42,644 nucleotides of DNA, taken from the NCBI GenBank assembly GCA_030447275.1, contig JAUJPF010000031.1, positions 1-42,644 of the forward strand. The letters run 5' to 3'. This document shows positions 8,865 through 16,978 of the stretch, piece by piece. Origin of the DNA: Solirubrobacteraceae bacterium (GTDB lineage: Bacteria; Actinomycetota; Thermoleophilia; Solirubrobacterales; Solirubrobacteraceae). The notes under the pieces are model-generated. The model worked only from the letters and a program-made list of their open reading frames with translations. It searched no databases and was not told the DNA's origin. A program made the position numbers and the translations under genes. Every line of letters starts with the position of its first letter. Positions within the stretch are counted from its first letter, which is position 1.

Positions 8865-9488
8865 TCAGACGGTGCGAGGTCGCCACGGCTCGTGCTCGTG
8901 CGCGAGCCAGACCAGCTCGGGGTCGGGCGCACGCACCCGCCGCTGGCCTTCGGTGTGCGGCTCGTCGAACTCGCCGAACCACACCGCCACGTCGCCGCCG
9001 ACGATGACCGGACGCCCGCCAGTCTCGACGACGACCACCTGCATGCCGCGTGTGTGGCCCGGCGCCGGGACGAGTCGGAGCCCGGGAAGCAGCTCGAGCT
9101 CGCCGTCGACCGGCACGTACCGCACGCCGGGCGCCTCGACCCACTCGCGAATGGTGTAGTCGTCCTCGCTGCGCGCGTCGTCGAGCTCCCGGCGCTGGAC
9201 GTAGATCGGCCTGCCCGCGAAGAGGTGGTTGCCGCCGCAGTGGTCGGCGTGCAGGTGCGTGTTGACGACGATGTCGATGCCGGCGAGATCGAAGTCCTGC
9301 TCGCTCAGCGGCTGGAGGCGGGGATCCATGTCGGCCATCGCCGGGTGCAGCTCCGTCATGCCGGTGTCGACCAGCACGCGCGCATCGGGATGGTCGATGA
9401 CGTGCACGTAGACCGGCATCCGCTCGCCCTCGGCGAGCAGGTCGGCAACGCGGACCGGCGTGATGGTGATCGAGGCGGGGGCGTTCAT
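8865..9488 (-). CDS. Metallo-beta-lactamase fold hydrolase, N-acyl homoserine lactonase-like
   Basis: A 207-residue cytoplasmic metallo-hydrolase. The zinc motif is THLHADH (His78, His80, Asp82, His83), followed by GHTRG (His145), GGDV (Asp166) and AHEHEPW (His198), the full set expected for a two-metal site. The early VLVDTGM strand and short length, with no N-terminal extension, match the AiiA-like lactonase branch rather than glyoxalase II or ribonucleases. The likely reaction is hydrolysis of a lactone or similar ester; quorum quenching is a family inference, as no luxI/luxR pair is adjacent. It is intact and apparently a single-gene unit, with the tRNA-Lys gene and its terminator upstream on the same strand. 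Confidence 0.75.
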   Translation of the reverse strand: MNAPASITITPVRVADLLAEGERMPVYVHVIDHPDARVLVDTGMTELHPAMADMDPRLQPLSEQDFDLAGIDIVVNTHLHADHCGGNHLFAGRPIYVQRRELDDARSEDDYTIREWVEAPGVRYVPVDGELELLPGLRLVPAPGHTRGMQVVVVETGGRPVIVGGDVAVWFGEFDEPHTEGQRRVRAPDPELVWLAHEHEPWRPRTV

Positions 9489-9750
9489 CGTGTACCGGCC
9501 GCCGCGGCGTTCGCTTTCGAGCGCGACAACGGAGCTCTCCTACCTCTCGCATTCGTCCTGCCGCTCGCTAGGACGGATGGGGAGAGGCAAACTCATCGCT
9601 GGAGCGATTCAAGCCATCACTTTGAGCGACGCACAGCAGCGACGCTCGCGTCAACAAGCTCAGACCTCGAGGTCCGTCGAGAGACCGAAGCAGCCGATTC
9701 TCTACTCATCTGGTACCCAGACGGCTCTGCCACGGAGGGCGCGAGACACG

Positions 9751-9773
9751 AAAGGCCCCGGCAGAACGGGACC
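9751..9773 (-). terminator. Terminator of tRNA-Lys
   Basis: On the minus strand, GGTCCCG and CGGGGCC form a 7-bp stem (one G-T pair) with a 6-base loop, followed by TTTC. It begins about eight bases past the 3' end of the tRNA. The 260 bases between it and the metallo-beta-lactamase start hold no recognisable gene. Confidence 0.7.
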
Positions 9774-9780
9774 TCACGAG

Positions 9781-9853
9781 TGCCCCCGGAAGGAATCGAA
9801 CCTTCAACCTTCGGATTAAGAGTCCGCTGCTCTGCCAGTTGAGCTACAGGGGC
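9781..9853 (-). tRNA. tRNA-Lys (anticodon CTT)
   Basis: A 73-base cloverleaf on the minus strand. The acceptor stem GCCCCTG pairs with CGGGGGC (one G-T pair) and the discriminator is A. The D-arm contains TAGCTCAACTGGCAGAGC, the anticodon loop reads CTCTTAA with anticodon CTT, and the T-arm has the GGTTCGATTCC signature. No CCA is encoded. A terminator hairpin follows. Confidence 0.95.
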
Positions 9854-9908
9854 GCGGCGCGGAAGGATAGCGGCGGGCCCGCGGGCGCTGGCGGGGCCGC
9901 GCGCGGCG

Positions 9909-10661
9909 CTATGGCGACGCCGGGGCGGGCGCCGGGGCGGGCGTTGGAGTGGCCGGTGGGGCTGCTCCCGCTCCTCCCTGCGCCTCCTCGGCGGCGGCCT
10001 GGGCGGCGCGGTTCTTGAAGTCCGCCAGCTCGGCCCTCAGCTCGTCCTGGCGCTCCTTCGAGAAGTCCTCTTCCTTCGCGTCCTCGAGCGCCTTCTGCGT
10101 CGCCAGGTCGCCCTTGCGGGTCTGGCCGGCGAGGTAGGCGTACTGCGCGAGCGCTTGGTACTGGCCCGGGCCTGGGTTGTTCGTGGAGTCGATGACGATC
10201 TCCTGGGTTCTCACCGCCTTCTCGGGCTGGTCGAGCGCGAGGAAGGCGCGGGTCAGGACCGCCGCGGTGTCGGCGTCCGGCTTGTCGCCCGCGAGCTTGA
10301 GGTGCTGCTCCCACGCGCGCGTGGCCTCCTCGACGCGCCTGCGGGACTCGCCGTTGAACGCGCCCGTCTGGTCGTCGTAGCCCTCGGTCGAGCCGGCCTG
10401 CGCGAACTTCGCCTGCGCGAGCGCCGCCCAGGCGGCCGCGTCGGAGCGGTTGGCCTTGACCCGCTTCTCGGCGTCCTCGACCTGGTCGTTGACGACCTCG
10501 TTCTGCGACCCGGTGTCTTCGCGGAACGCGTCGAGCAGGCCGCCCTGGACGTCGCCGCCGATCCCGAACAGCACGAGACCGCCGCCCATGAGGATGGCGA
10601 GCGAGAGGTAGATGACCTGGACGGTGCGGCGCCGGCCGCGGCCTCTGAAGTCGAAGAGCAT
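9909..10661 (-). CDS. Membrane-anchored TPR-like protein downstream of tatC
   Basis: A 250-residue protein with a basic N-terminus (RGRGRRR), one membrane segment at about residues 15-38 (VIYLSLAILMGGGLVLFGIG), then an alpha-helical domain with TPR-like pairs (AAAWAALAQAKFAQAG, ADTAAVLTRAFLALDQPEKA, GQYQALAQYAYLAGQ) and a low-complexity Ala/Pro tail. The topology puts the helical domain outside the cytoplasm. The start at 10661 lies 8 bases after the tatC stop, so it is in the tat operon. A role as an assembly or scaffold factor for exported proteins is inferred from the neighbourhood only. No enzymatic motif is visible. Confidence 0.7.
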   Translation of the reverse strand: MLFDFRGRGRRRTVQVIYLSLAILMGGGLVLFGIGGDVQGGLLDAFREDTGSQNEVVNDQVEDAEKRVKANRSDAAAWAALAQAKFAQAGSTEGYDDQTGAFNGESRRRVEEATRAWEQHLKLAGDKPDADTAAVLTRAFLALDQPEKAVRTQEIVIDSTNNPGPGQYQALAQYAYLAGQTRKGDLATQKALEDAKEEDFSKERQDELRAELADFKNRAAQAAAEEAQGGAGAAPPATPTPAPAPAPASP

Positions 10662-10669
10662 CGGGTCCG

Positions 10670-11749
10670 TCAGTCCTCGTCTGTCTGGTCTGGGGGCCCG
10701 ACGTCGTGCTCGTCGACGTCTTCGTCGTACTCGTCGTCGTCGCCCCACAGCGAGCCCGGCGGGCTCACCCGGTTGATCCAGGCAGCAAGCAGGATACTCA
10801 GCTCGAACAGCACGAACAGCGGGACCATCGCGAGCGTCATCGTGATCGGATCGGGGGTCGGCGTGGCGACCGCGGCGAGCACCGCGATCCCGAGCAGGAC
10901 GTACCCCGCGTTGCTCTGGAGCTGGCGCGGCGTGACGATGCCGAGCCGCGTCACCGCGAGCACGCCGACCGGGATCTGGAACAGGATGCCGATCGCGGCG
11001 ACGAACATGATCGCGAACTTGTAGTAGTCGCGGGCCTGGACGAGGATGTCGAAGTCGTCGTCGTTGAAGTTCTGGAGGAAGTCGACGGCTCGCGGCAGCA
11101 CGACGAAGTAGCCGAACGCGACGCCGGCCAGGAACAGCACCGGCACCATCAGGAGCAGCGGGATCGCGACCCGGCGCTCCCCAGGCGCGAACGCAGGTAT
11201 GACGAACGCGTACGCCTGGTAGAGGAGCAGCGGCAGCGCGAGCAGCAGCGCCGCGTAGAAGGCGACGCTCATCGTCGTCGTGAACGGCTCGGCGACGCCG
11301 AGCGTCACCGGCTGGCGCTCGCGGTTGGTCGGGACCGCCGCGGCGGCCTCGGTCAGCGAGCGCTGCGCCGCCGCCGCCGTGCCCGCCGCGAGCTCGTAGG
11401 CGCGGCGCTCCGCGGCCGACGTCCCGGGCGCGTCCGCCAACCGCTCGTACAGCGCCCGTTGGTCGCCGAACGAGCGCGCCTGGGCGCGGAACGTCTCCGC
11501 CGTCTTGATCTGGAAGCGCGCGTTCTGCTCGAGCGGATCCCCTGAGCGCTCCTTGCCGTCGAGGTTCTGCGTCTCCTCCAGCGGCTTGTTGACGATGTCG
11601 AGGACCGCCTCGTTCTGCCAGAACGTGAACGCGAAGCACGCGACGAGCGCGAGCACGCAGACGATGAGCCGCCCGCGCAGCTCGTCGAGGTGCTCGACGA
11701 GACTGAGGTGCTCGTCGTGCGGGACCGGGCGGCGCAGCGCCGTGGCCAA
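10670..11749 (-). CDS. tatC: Sec-independent protein translocase TatC with enlarged first loop
   Basis: Core twin-arginine translocase subunit that binds the RR signal peptide. The N-terminus HLSLVEHLDELRGRLIV is the conserved cytoplasmic segment and first helix. Later blocks include AEPFTTTMSVAFYAALLLA, YQAYAFVIPAFAPGERR and FGYFVVLPRA, with the usual six membrane segments. The protein is 359 residues, longer than the roughly 240-320 typical of TatC. The excess is a charged, alanine-rich helical insertion of about 90-100 residues after the first membrane segment, on the external side, and the C-terminus is an acidic tail. It sits directly after tatA, with which it should form the receptor complex. 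Confidence 0.93.
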   Translation of the reverse strand: MATALRRPVPHDEHLSLVEHLDELRGRLIVCVLALVACFAFTFWQNEAVLDIVNKPLEETQNLDGKERSGDPLEQNARFQIKTAETFRAQARSFGDQRALYERLADAPGTSAAERRAYELAAGTAAAAQRSLTEAAAAVPTNRERQPVTLGVAEPFTTTMSVAFYAALLLALPLLLYQAYAFVIPAFAPGERRVAIPLLLMVPVLFLAGVAFGYFVVLPRAVDFLQNFNDDDFDILVQARDYYKFAIMFVAAIGILFQIPVGVLAVTRLGIVTPRQLQSNAGYVLLGIAVLAAVATPTPDPITMTLAMVPLFVLFELSILLAAWINRVSPPGSLWGDDDEYDEDVDEHDVGPPDQTDED

Positions 11750-11752
11750 CGG

Positions 11753-12013
11753 CTACGCGCGCGGCTCGGTGATCCGGTCGTCGGCGGTGCGGGGCTCCGT
11801 CACCGTCGTCGACGCGGCGCGCTGCTCGATCGCGCGCGGCTGGACGTCGTCCTCGTCGTCGTCCTCGTCCTTGGAACGGCCGCTGATCGAGTCCTTGAAC
11901 TCGCGCATGCCGGACCCCAGCGAGCGGCCTAGTCCAGGCAGGCGCTTCGGCCCGAAGATGACCAGGAGGATGACGAGGACGATGATGAGCTCAGGGATGC
12001 CGATGCCCGGCAT
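11753..12013 (-). CDS. tatA: Sec-independent protein translocase TatA
   Basis: An 86-residue pore-forming Tat subunit. It has the typical short N-terminus, one membrane helix (IPELIIVLVILLVIFG), the hinge FGPKRLPGLGRSLG, an amphipathic helix (GMREFKDSI) and a charged tail. I chose the ATG at 12013 because GGAG lies 6 bases upstream and the helix starts at once, as in the family; an in-frame start at 12040 adds residues without support. It overlaps nothing and tatC begins 4 bases after its stop. Confidence 0.93.
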   Translation of the reverse strand: MPGIGIPELIIVLVILLVIFGPKRLPGLGRSLGSGMREFKDSISGRSKDEDDDEDDVQPRAIEQRAASTTVTEPRTADDRITEPRA

Positions 12014-12138
12014 GAGGACTCCTCGGTAGCGGTCCCGCAAAGCCTAGCCGGTGCGGCGCGCGCCAAGGCGTCGATCACACGTCGAAACTCGTGTCAAGTT
12101 CAGTCGGCATACGACCGATGAAGGGCGCAGAGCTTCTC

Positions 12139-12576
12139 ATGAACCGCCCCGATCATCACCACCACGTCCGCCGCGTCGTCCTCCCCTCGGGGAAGACCAT
12201 CGAGGTCGTCTACTTCGAGAACGAGCCGACCGGCGCCGCTCCGCGTCCGCTGAGCACGCCGTCGCTGCCTGCCCCGGACGACACGCCGGACCTGCACCTG
12301 TGCGGGACCTGCGACTCGGAGCTGGTCTACCCGGTGACCTGGGACGAGGCCGGTGCGACGCACTGGGAGGTCACGCTGCGCTGCCCGAACTGCGAGTGGA
12401 GCGGCACGGGCGTCTACGAGCAGCACGTCGTCGAGAAGTTCGACGAGGAGCTCGACCGTGGCACCGAGGCGCTCGTCCGCGACCTCAAGCGCCTGATGCA
12501 GGCGAACATGGAGGACGAGATCGAGCGCTTCGTCACCGCGCTCGACGGCGACCACGTCCTCCCCGAGGACTTCTAG
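12139..12576 (+). CDS. Small zinc-ribbon protein, conserved hypothetical
   Basis: A 145-residue soluble protein starting MNRPDHHHHVRR. It holds a four-cysteine zinc ribbon, CGTC (Cys55, Cys58) and CPNC (Cys82, Cys85), with the pairs separated by a short beta-rich stretch, followed by an acidic helical tail. I know no function. It is divergent from tatA and convergent with the polyprenyl synthase gene, so it is transcribed alone. In-frame upstream starts at 12118 or 12091 are possible, but 12139 gives the natural N-terminus. Confidence 0.65.
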   Translation: MNRPDHHHHVRRVVLPSGKTIEVVYFENEPTGAAPRPLSTPSLPAPDDTPDLHLCGTCDSELVYPVTWDEAGATHWEVTLRCPNCEWSGTGVYEQHVVEKFDEELDRGTEALVRDLKRLMQANMEDEIERFVTALDGDHVLPEDF

Positions 12577-12584
12577 GCCTCGCC

Positions 12585-12627
12585 GAGCGTCGACTTCGTC
12601 GTCGATACGACGACAAACTCGACGCTC
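12585..12627. terminator. Bidirectional terminator between convergent genes
   Basis: GAGCGTCGA (12585-12593) pairs with TCGACGCTC (12619-12627), and an inner GTCGTCG (12598-12604) pairs with CGACGAC (12608-12614) around a 3-base loop. The hairpin fills most of the 55-base gap between the zinc-ribbon gene (+) and the polyprenyl synthase gene (-). Confidence 0.8.
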
Positions 12628-12631
12628 GCCG

Positions 12632-13573
12632 CTAGCTGTACCGCTCGACCACGCCGTCGGCGACGAGCTCCAGAGCCCGACGCTGCGGCAGGTCCGGCAG
12701 CTCCGACTTCGCCTCGCCCACGATGGCGAGCGCCCGCGCCCGCGACTCCTCCAGGGCGCCCGTGGCCGCGATGCGGTCGCAGACCTCCTCCGCCCGCTCG
12801 GGCGTGTCGATCGTGCGCGGATCGACGTCGAGGCGCGCGAGGATGAACGGCAGCGTCACCGTGCCGTCGAGCAGGTCCGTGCCGCGGTGCTTTCCCGTCC
12901 GCTCTGCGGGCCCGCTGACGTCGAGGACGTCGTCGAGGAGCTGGAAGGCCAGCCCGATCCGCCGGCCGAACGCGGCGAGCGGCTCGACCTCGCGCCCCGC
13001 GACGAGCGCCCCGAGCTCGCACGCCGCCTCTAACAGCGCGGCCGTCTTCAGCTCGCAGCGCGTCAGGTAGCGCTCGACCGACACGCCGGCGGCGAACGCG
13101 TCCTCGCGCTGGAGCAGCTCGCCCCGCGCGAGCGCCGACGACGCCCGCGACAGCGCGCGGACCTGGTCGGCGTCGCCGTTCTCCGCCAGCTCGGCGAACG
13201 CGCGCGAGAAGAGCAGGTCGCCGGTCGCCGTGGCCAGCAGCCGCCCGGCGGTGGCGACGACCGTCGGGCGCCCGCGCCGCAGCGGCGCCGCGTCGAGGAC
13301 GTCGTCGTGGACGAGCGTCGCCGCGTGGACCAGTTCGACGGCGGCGGCCGCGCGGACGACCGCGTCGCCCTCGCCGCCGGCGACGATGAGCACGAGCAGC
13401 GGGCGCAGCCGCTTGCCGCCCGCGGCGATCGTCGATCCGGCGTGCGTGGCGAGCACCGCTCCGTGGCCACCGGCCGCGACCGCCAGCCGCGCCTCGACCG
13501 CCGCGAGCAGCGCCGGGACCTGCGCGCCGCCGGCGTCGACCACCCGCGCGACGGCGGGATCCACCGCGCTCAC
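12632..13573 (-). CDS. Polyprenyl diphosphate synthase (long-chain, menaquinone side chain)
   Basis: A 313-residue trans-prenyltransferase that elongates FPP/GGPP with IPP to a C35-C45 chain. It has both aspartate-rich motifs, DDVLD at residues 90-94 and DDVLD at 214-218, plus GGKRLRP near residue 52 for substrate binding. A small residue (Ala85) at the fifth position before the first motif favours long products. The GTG start at 13573 overlaps the stop of the upstream methyltransferase gene as GTGA; the in-frame upstream extension is a shadow. Pairing with MenG/UbiE points to menaquinone, which serves the bc complex encoded just upstream. Confidence 0.88.
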   Translation of the reverse strand: MSAVDPAVARVVDAGGAQVPALLAAVEARLAVAAGGHGAVLATHAGSTIAAGGKRLRPLLVLIVAGGEGDAVVRAAAAVELVHAATLVHDDVLDAAPLRRGRPTVVATAGRLLATATGDLLFSRAFAELAENGDADQVRALSRASSALARGELLQREDAFAAGVSVERYLTRCELKTAALLEAACELGALVAGREVEPLAAFGRRIGLAFQLLDDVLDVSGPAERTGKHRGTDLLDGTVTLPFILARLDVDPRTIDTPERAEEVCDRIAATGALEESRARALAIVGEAKSELPDLPQRRALELVADGVVERYS

Positions 13574-14265
13574 GGCTTGGTCCCGTGGTGCAGCGCGATG
13601 ATCCCGCCCGCCGTCAGAACCCAGCCGACGTCGCGCAGGCCGAGCTCGTGGAGCAGCGCGGCCAACGCGGGCGCGTCCGGGAACCGCTTCACCGACGCCG
13701 GCAGGTACGTGTAGGCGTCGGAGTCGCCGGCGACCCTGCCGAGCGCGGGGACGAGCCGGTCGAACCACAGCGAGAAGAACGTCGACAGCGGCGGCTTCGT
13801 CGGCGTGGTGATCTCGAGCACGACGACGCGGCCGCCCGGCTTCACCACCCGCGCCATCTCCGCCAGCCCGAGCCGCAGGTCGCCGAAGTTGCGCGCGCCG
13901 AAGCCGACCGTCGCGGCGTCGAACGACGCGTCCTCGTAGGCGAGCGCCTGCGCGTCGCCCTGCTCGAAGCGGATGCGCGGCGCCTTGCGCCGTGCGTTCG
14001 CCAGCATCTCCGGCGCGAAGTCCATCCCCACGACCTCCGCGCCCCGCGACGCCATCTCGATCGCGAGGTCGCCGGTGCCGGTGGCGACGTCGAGCACGGC
14101 CTTCGACGGCGAGGCGCCCGCCAGGTCGGCGGCCCGCGACCGCCAGCGGTGGTGCAGCCCCGCGGTCATGACCCCGTTCATGAGGTCGTAGACGCCCGCG
14201 ATGCGGTCGAACATGGCCCGGACCTGCTGGTCCGGGAGCCGGCCCGGAGCCGGGTCGCCTGTCAC
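13570..14265 (-). CDS. menG: Demethylmenaquinone methyltransferase (MenG/UbiE)
   Basis: A 231-residue class I SAM methyltransferase for the last step of menaquinone synthesis. Family blocks are VRAMFDRIAGVYDLMN at the N-terminus, VLDVATGTGDLA (SAM motif I, residues 57-68), FEQGDAQALAYEDASFD, TVGFGARNFGDLRLGLAEM and KPGGRVVVLEI. The GTG start at 14265 overlaps the stop of the cytochrome gene in a GTGA, and its own stop overlaps the next start the same way. Earlier in-frame sequence is a shadow of the cytochrome gene. Confidence 0.92.
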   Translation of the reverse strand: MTGDPAPGRLPDQQVRAMFDRIAGVYDLMNGVMTAGLHHRWRSRAADLAGASPSKAVLDVATGTGDLAIEMASRGAEVVGMDFAPEMLANARRKAPRIRFEQGDAQALAYEDASFDAATVGFGARNFGDLRLGLAEMARVVKPGGRVVVLEITTPTKPPLSTFFSLWFDRLVPALGRVAGDSDAYTYLPASVKRFPDAPALAALLHELGLRDVGWVLTAGGIIALHHGTKP

Positions 14266-15014
14266 TCGTTGACCGAGGTGCCCCTGAGCCGCGCGAGGAA
14301 CTCGACCATCGCGTCGAACTGGTCGGGCGGGACCTCGGTGAAGGCGGGCATCGGCGAGGTGGGGTTGATCAGCGTCCGGGCGATCGCCTGGCGCGGAAGG
14401 CGCTTGCCGATGTCGGTGAGCGGCGGTCCGGGACCGTCGTTGCCGTTCTCGCCGATCTTGTGGCAGCCCAGGCAGCCGGACTGCGCGACCACCTGCTTGC
14501 CCTCCTCGAACATCTCGACCGTCTCGCGGCCCTCGGCGATCACGGCGGCGGGCGGCTCCATCTCGATCGCGGTGGGCGACCCGGCGACCGCGCCCAAATA
14601 CGTGAGGTAGGCGATGGCGATGATCGTGAAGACGCCGGCGGCGGTGGCGATCGGCCGCCGCTCCGGCCGCCGCTCGGGGTTGCGGTCGTAGAACGGCAGC
14701 AGGAACAGCAGGATCATGCAGATCGTCGGGATGCCGATCGTGGCCAGCGGCACCAGCGCCGCCGGCTTGATGACCCGGAGCAGCTCGAAGAGGAAGAAGA
14801 AGTACCACTCCGGCCGCGGCACGTAGGTCGTCGTCGTCGGGTCGGCCTTCGGCCCCAGCTCGGCGCCGAGGACCAGCGACATCATCACGATCGAGAAGAT
14901 CGTGATGCACGCCATGATCGAGTCCTTGGCGACCGCGTAGGGGAAGAACGGCTTCCCCTGCGACTTCAGGATCGAGTACTCCCTGAGGTAGCGCTCCTTC
15001 TCCTGCCGGTTCAC
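14262..15014 (-). CDS. qcrC: Menaquinol:cytochrome c reductase subunit: cytochrome b C-terminal half fused to cytochrome c
   Basis: A 250-residue membrane protein. Its first half is the subunit-IV-like part of cytochrome b, with the quinol-site motif PEWY (68-71) and about three membrane segments. After another membrane helix, the last third is a monoheme cytochrome c with CLGCH at 181-185 and a likely Met ligand in SPMPAF. This b/c fusion is the arrangement known from the Bacillus QcrABC complex. It follows the cytochrome b and Rieske genes in the same order as in that operon, and its end is coupled by GTGA to the menaquinone methyltransferase. Intact. Confidence 0.9.
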   Translation of the reverse strand: MNRQEKERYLREYSILKSQGKPFFPYAVAKDSIMACITIFSIVMMSLVLGAELGPKADPTTTTYVPRPEWYFFFLFELLRVIKPAALVPLATIGIPTICMILLFLLPFYDRNPERRPERRPIATAAGVFTIIAIAYLTYLGAVAGSPTAIEMEPPAAVIAEGRETVEMFEEGKQVVAQSGCLGCHKIGENGNDGPGPPLTDIGKRLPRQAIARTLINPTSPMPAFTEVPPDQFDAMVEFLARLRGTSVNE

Positions 15015-15024
15015 GCGAGCGCCC

Positions 15025-15828
15025 CTACTTCTCTTCCGTCTTCAGCTCGTCGGTCTCCTCGGCCTTCAGCCAGGGCGGAGCCGTGGTGCCGAGCTTGGCG
15101 ACGAGATAGAGGTGCGCGCCGATCAGCGCAGCGATCAGCCCTGGTACGAGCAGCATGTGGATCGCGTAGAAGCGCGAGAGCGTCGTCGCGTTGAAGTCCG
15201 GGCCGCCCATGAGGAAGTCCGAGAGGTACGGGCCGACGAGCGGACCGGTCCCGTTGATGTTCACGCCCACGATCGTCGCCCAGTAGGAGCGCTGGTCGAA
15301 CGGCAGCAGGTAGCCCGTGAACGACATGGTCATCGTGAGGATCAGCAGCACGACGCCGATCACCCAGTTGAGCTCGCGCGGGTACTTGTAGGCGCCGAAG
15401 AAGAAGGTCCGCGCCATGTGGAGGAAGAGCGAGGATGACCATCACCGACGAGCCCCACTTGTGCATGCCGCGCACGAACTCGCCGAGGAAGACCTCGTTG
15501 GTGATGTAGCGCGTCGACTCGTAGGCCTCGTTGGCCGACGGGCGTAGTACATGGCCAGGAAGACGCCGGTGATCGCCTGGCTGAGGAAGGCGAACATCGT
15601 CGCCGAGCCCAGCGTGTAGAACCAGTTGGTCCCCTTCGGGACCTTCCGGAACATCGCCCAGCGCGCGCCGCCCGACAGCGAGGTGCGCTCGTCGACCCAG
15701 TCGACGGCCGAGATGCCCGCCTCCTTGGCCTGCTCGATCGGCCCGACGCGCTCGGACTCGCCCGGGCGCGCGGGCCGCGGCTGGAGCGCCGAGGGGAGCG
15801 GCGGTGCGGGGAGCTTGAGCTTCGGCAT
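15025..15828 (-). CDS. qcrB: Cytochrome b6-type subunit of menaquinol:cytochrome c reductase (frameshifted)
   Basis: The N-terminal (four-helix) cytochrome b, which binds the two b hemes. It starts [10 protein letters not shown]. The four heme-ligand histidines are present: RGMHKWG and a histidine just before MARTFFFG on one helix pair, and YAIHMLL and GAHLYL on the other. [10 protein letters not shown] and [12 protein letters not shown] fit the b6 family. About 265 codons. The frame breaks near 15540 (after AMYYA) and again near 15430, each fixable by one base. Since this subunit is essential to the complex and its neighbours are otherwise sound, I treat the breaks as sequence errors. It starts 5 bases after the Rieske stop. 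Confidence 0.85.
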
Positions 15829-15832
15829 GAGG

Positions 15833-16504
15833 CTAGGGTTCCGGGCAGCTTGCGCTGGGTCGGACGCGACCGGGGTACAGGTACTGGCCGACGCCGTCCA
15901 GATCCTCGCCGGGATCGCGGGAGAAGCGGCGCGCAGCTCGGAGTTCACGGAGAAGCGCGGGCCGACCTCGACCTGGCCGTTGCGGACGCGGGTGTAGAAG
16001 CGGTCGAGCGGGCGGACCGGCGGGCCGCCGTCCACCTTGCCGCGGAAGTCGTAGACGCCGCCGTGGCACGGGCAGATGAAGCGCTGCGCGGCCTCCGTGT
16101 AGCGGACCGGGCAGCCGAGGTGCATGCACCGGGTCGAGAGCGCGACGATCCGGTTGTAGTCGTCGGCCTTCTCGGTGTCGATGTCCTCGTTGTAGCGGCG
16201 CATGTAGACCGTCGTCTTGCCGACGACGCCGACCCTCGGTCTCGTCGTGATGACCTTCGGCACGTAGGTCGTCGTCCGGAAGTCGTCGAAGTCGCCGACG
16301 GGCTGCCACTCGACGTCCTTCTCCTCGAAGATCGGGCCGAGCGCGAAGCCGAGGGCCGGGAGGGCGATCGCCGCGGCGGCGACGGCGCCCGCCACGTGGG
16401 CCGAGCCCGGTCAGGCGGCGGCGCGTGACCGTCTCGCCCTCGAAGGCGCCGGGGACTGGCGGTCGGCCGTGTACTTCGACTTGGGCGGCTTGCGTGGCGG
16501 GCAT
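15833..16504 (-). CDS. qcrA: Rieske iron-sulfur protein of menaquinol:cytochrome c reductase (frameshifted)
   Basis: About 222 residues. It has an N-terminal cytoplasmic stretch MPATQAAQVEVHG, a TRRR turn, one membrane anchor (GAVAAAAIALPALGFALG) and the Rieske domain with both cluster-binding boxes: CMHLGC and CPCHGGVYD. The fold ends in PLDRFYTRVRNGQVEVGPRFS and the C-terminus ASCPEP. One indel near 16400 separates the anchor from the start, and another near 15920 breaks the C-terminal tail. TRRR before the anchor may serve Tat export, fitting the tat genes nearby. It opens the three-gene complex operon. Confidence 0.87.
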   Translation of the reverse strand: MPATQAAQVEVHGRPPVPGAFEGETVTRRRLTGLGPRGGRRRRRGDRPPGPRLRARPDLRGEGRRVAARRRLRRLPDDDLRAEGHHDETEGRRRRQDDGLHAPLQRGHRHREGRRLQPDRRALDPVHAPRLPGPLHGGRAALHLPVPRRRLRLPRQGGRRPAGPPARPLLHPRPQRPGRGRPALLRELRAARRFSRDPGEDLDGVGQYLYPGRVRPSASCPEP

Positions 16505-16574
16505 GGGAAAACGGGTCGGCGGTCGGTCCGCGGGGGCGGAAATCTCTCCGCCCGCGAGGTGTACGACGGCGCTC

Positions 16575-16978
16575 TCACGCGCCGTTGTCCGCGGCGTGCC
16601 GGGGCGCGCGCACGCCGGCATCTGCCGGGCGGTCGCGCATCTCCGGCCTGCCCTCGGCGTGCGCCTGGGCGCGGCGATGACGTCGGCCAGCTCGGCGACC
16701 GCCTCGAGGTCGCCGAGCTCGGCCGGGCGGGCCAGGCCGAGGGCGTAGAGGCGGTCGCCCGCGAGCAGCGCGAGGATCGTCTCGAGATCGCACGCGCCCC
16801 TGCCGTAGTGCTGCTCGAGCCCTCGCGGAGCCTCGACCAGCAGCGCGTCGGCCTCGCGGCCGGCGGCGCGCGGCGACGGGCGGCCTCGGCGTGCGGCGCG
16901 CGCCGGCGCCGGATCGTAGTGGCGGCGAGCAGGCCGCCCTCGCGGACTCGGCCGCGAGCGCCTCGGCGCGGCGCTCAC
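16575..16978 (-). CDS. Small conserved hypothetical protein between hemL and the Rieske gene (frameshifted)
   Basis: About 134 codons. The clear part reads VEAPRGLEQHYGRGACDLET followed by a leucine-rich stretch with LLAGDRLYALGLARPAELGD and then QAHAEGRPEM after a one-base break near 16680. It is helical and soluble, with no cysteine motif and no known fold that I recognise. The GTG start at 16978 overlaps the hemL stop as GTGA, so it is probably translated with hemL. The position between heme synthesis and the bc complex suggests a role linked to heme or complex assembly, but this is context only. Confidence 0.5.
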
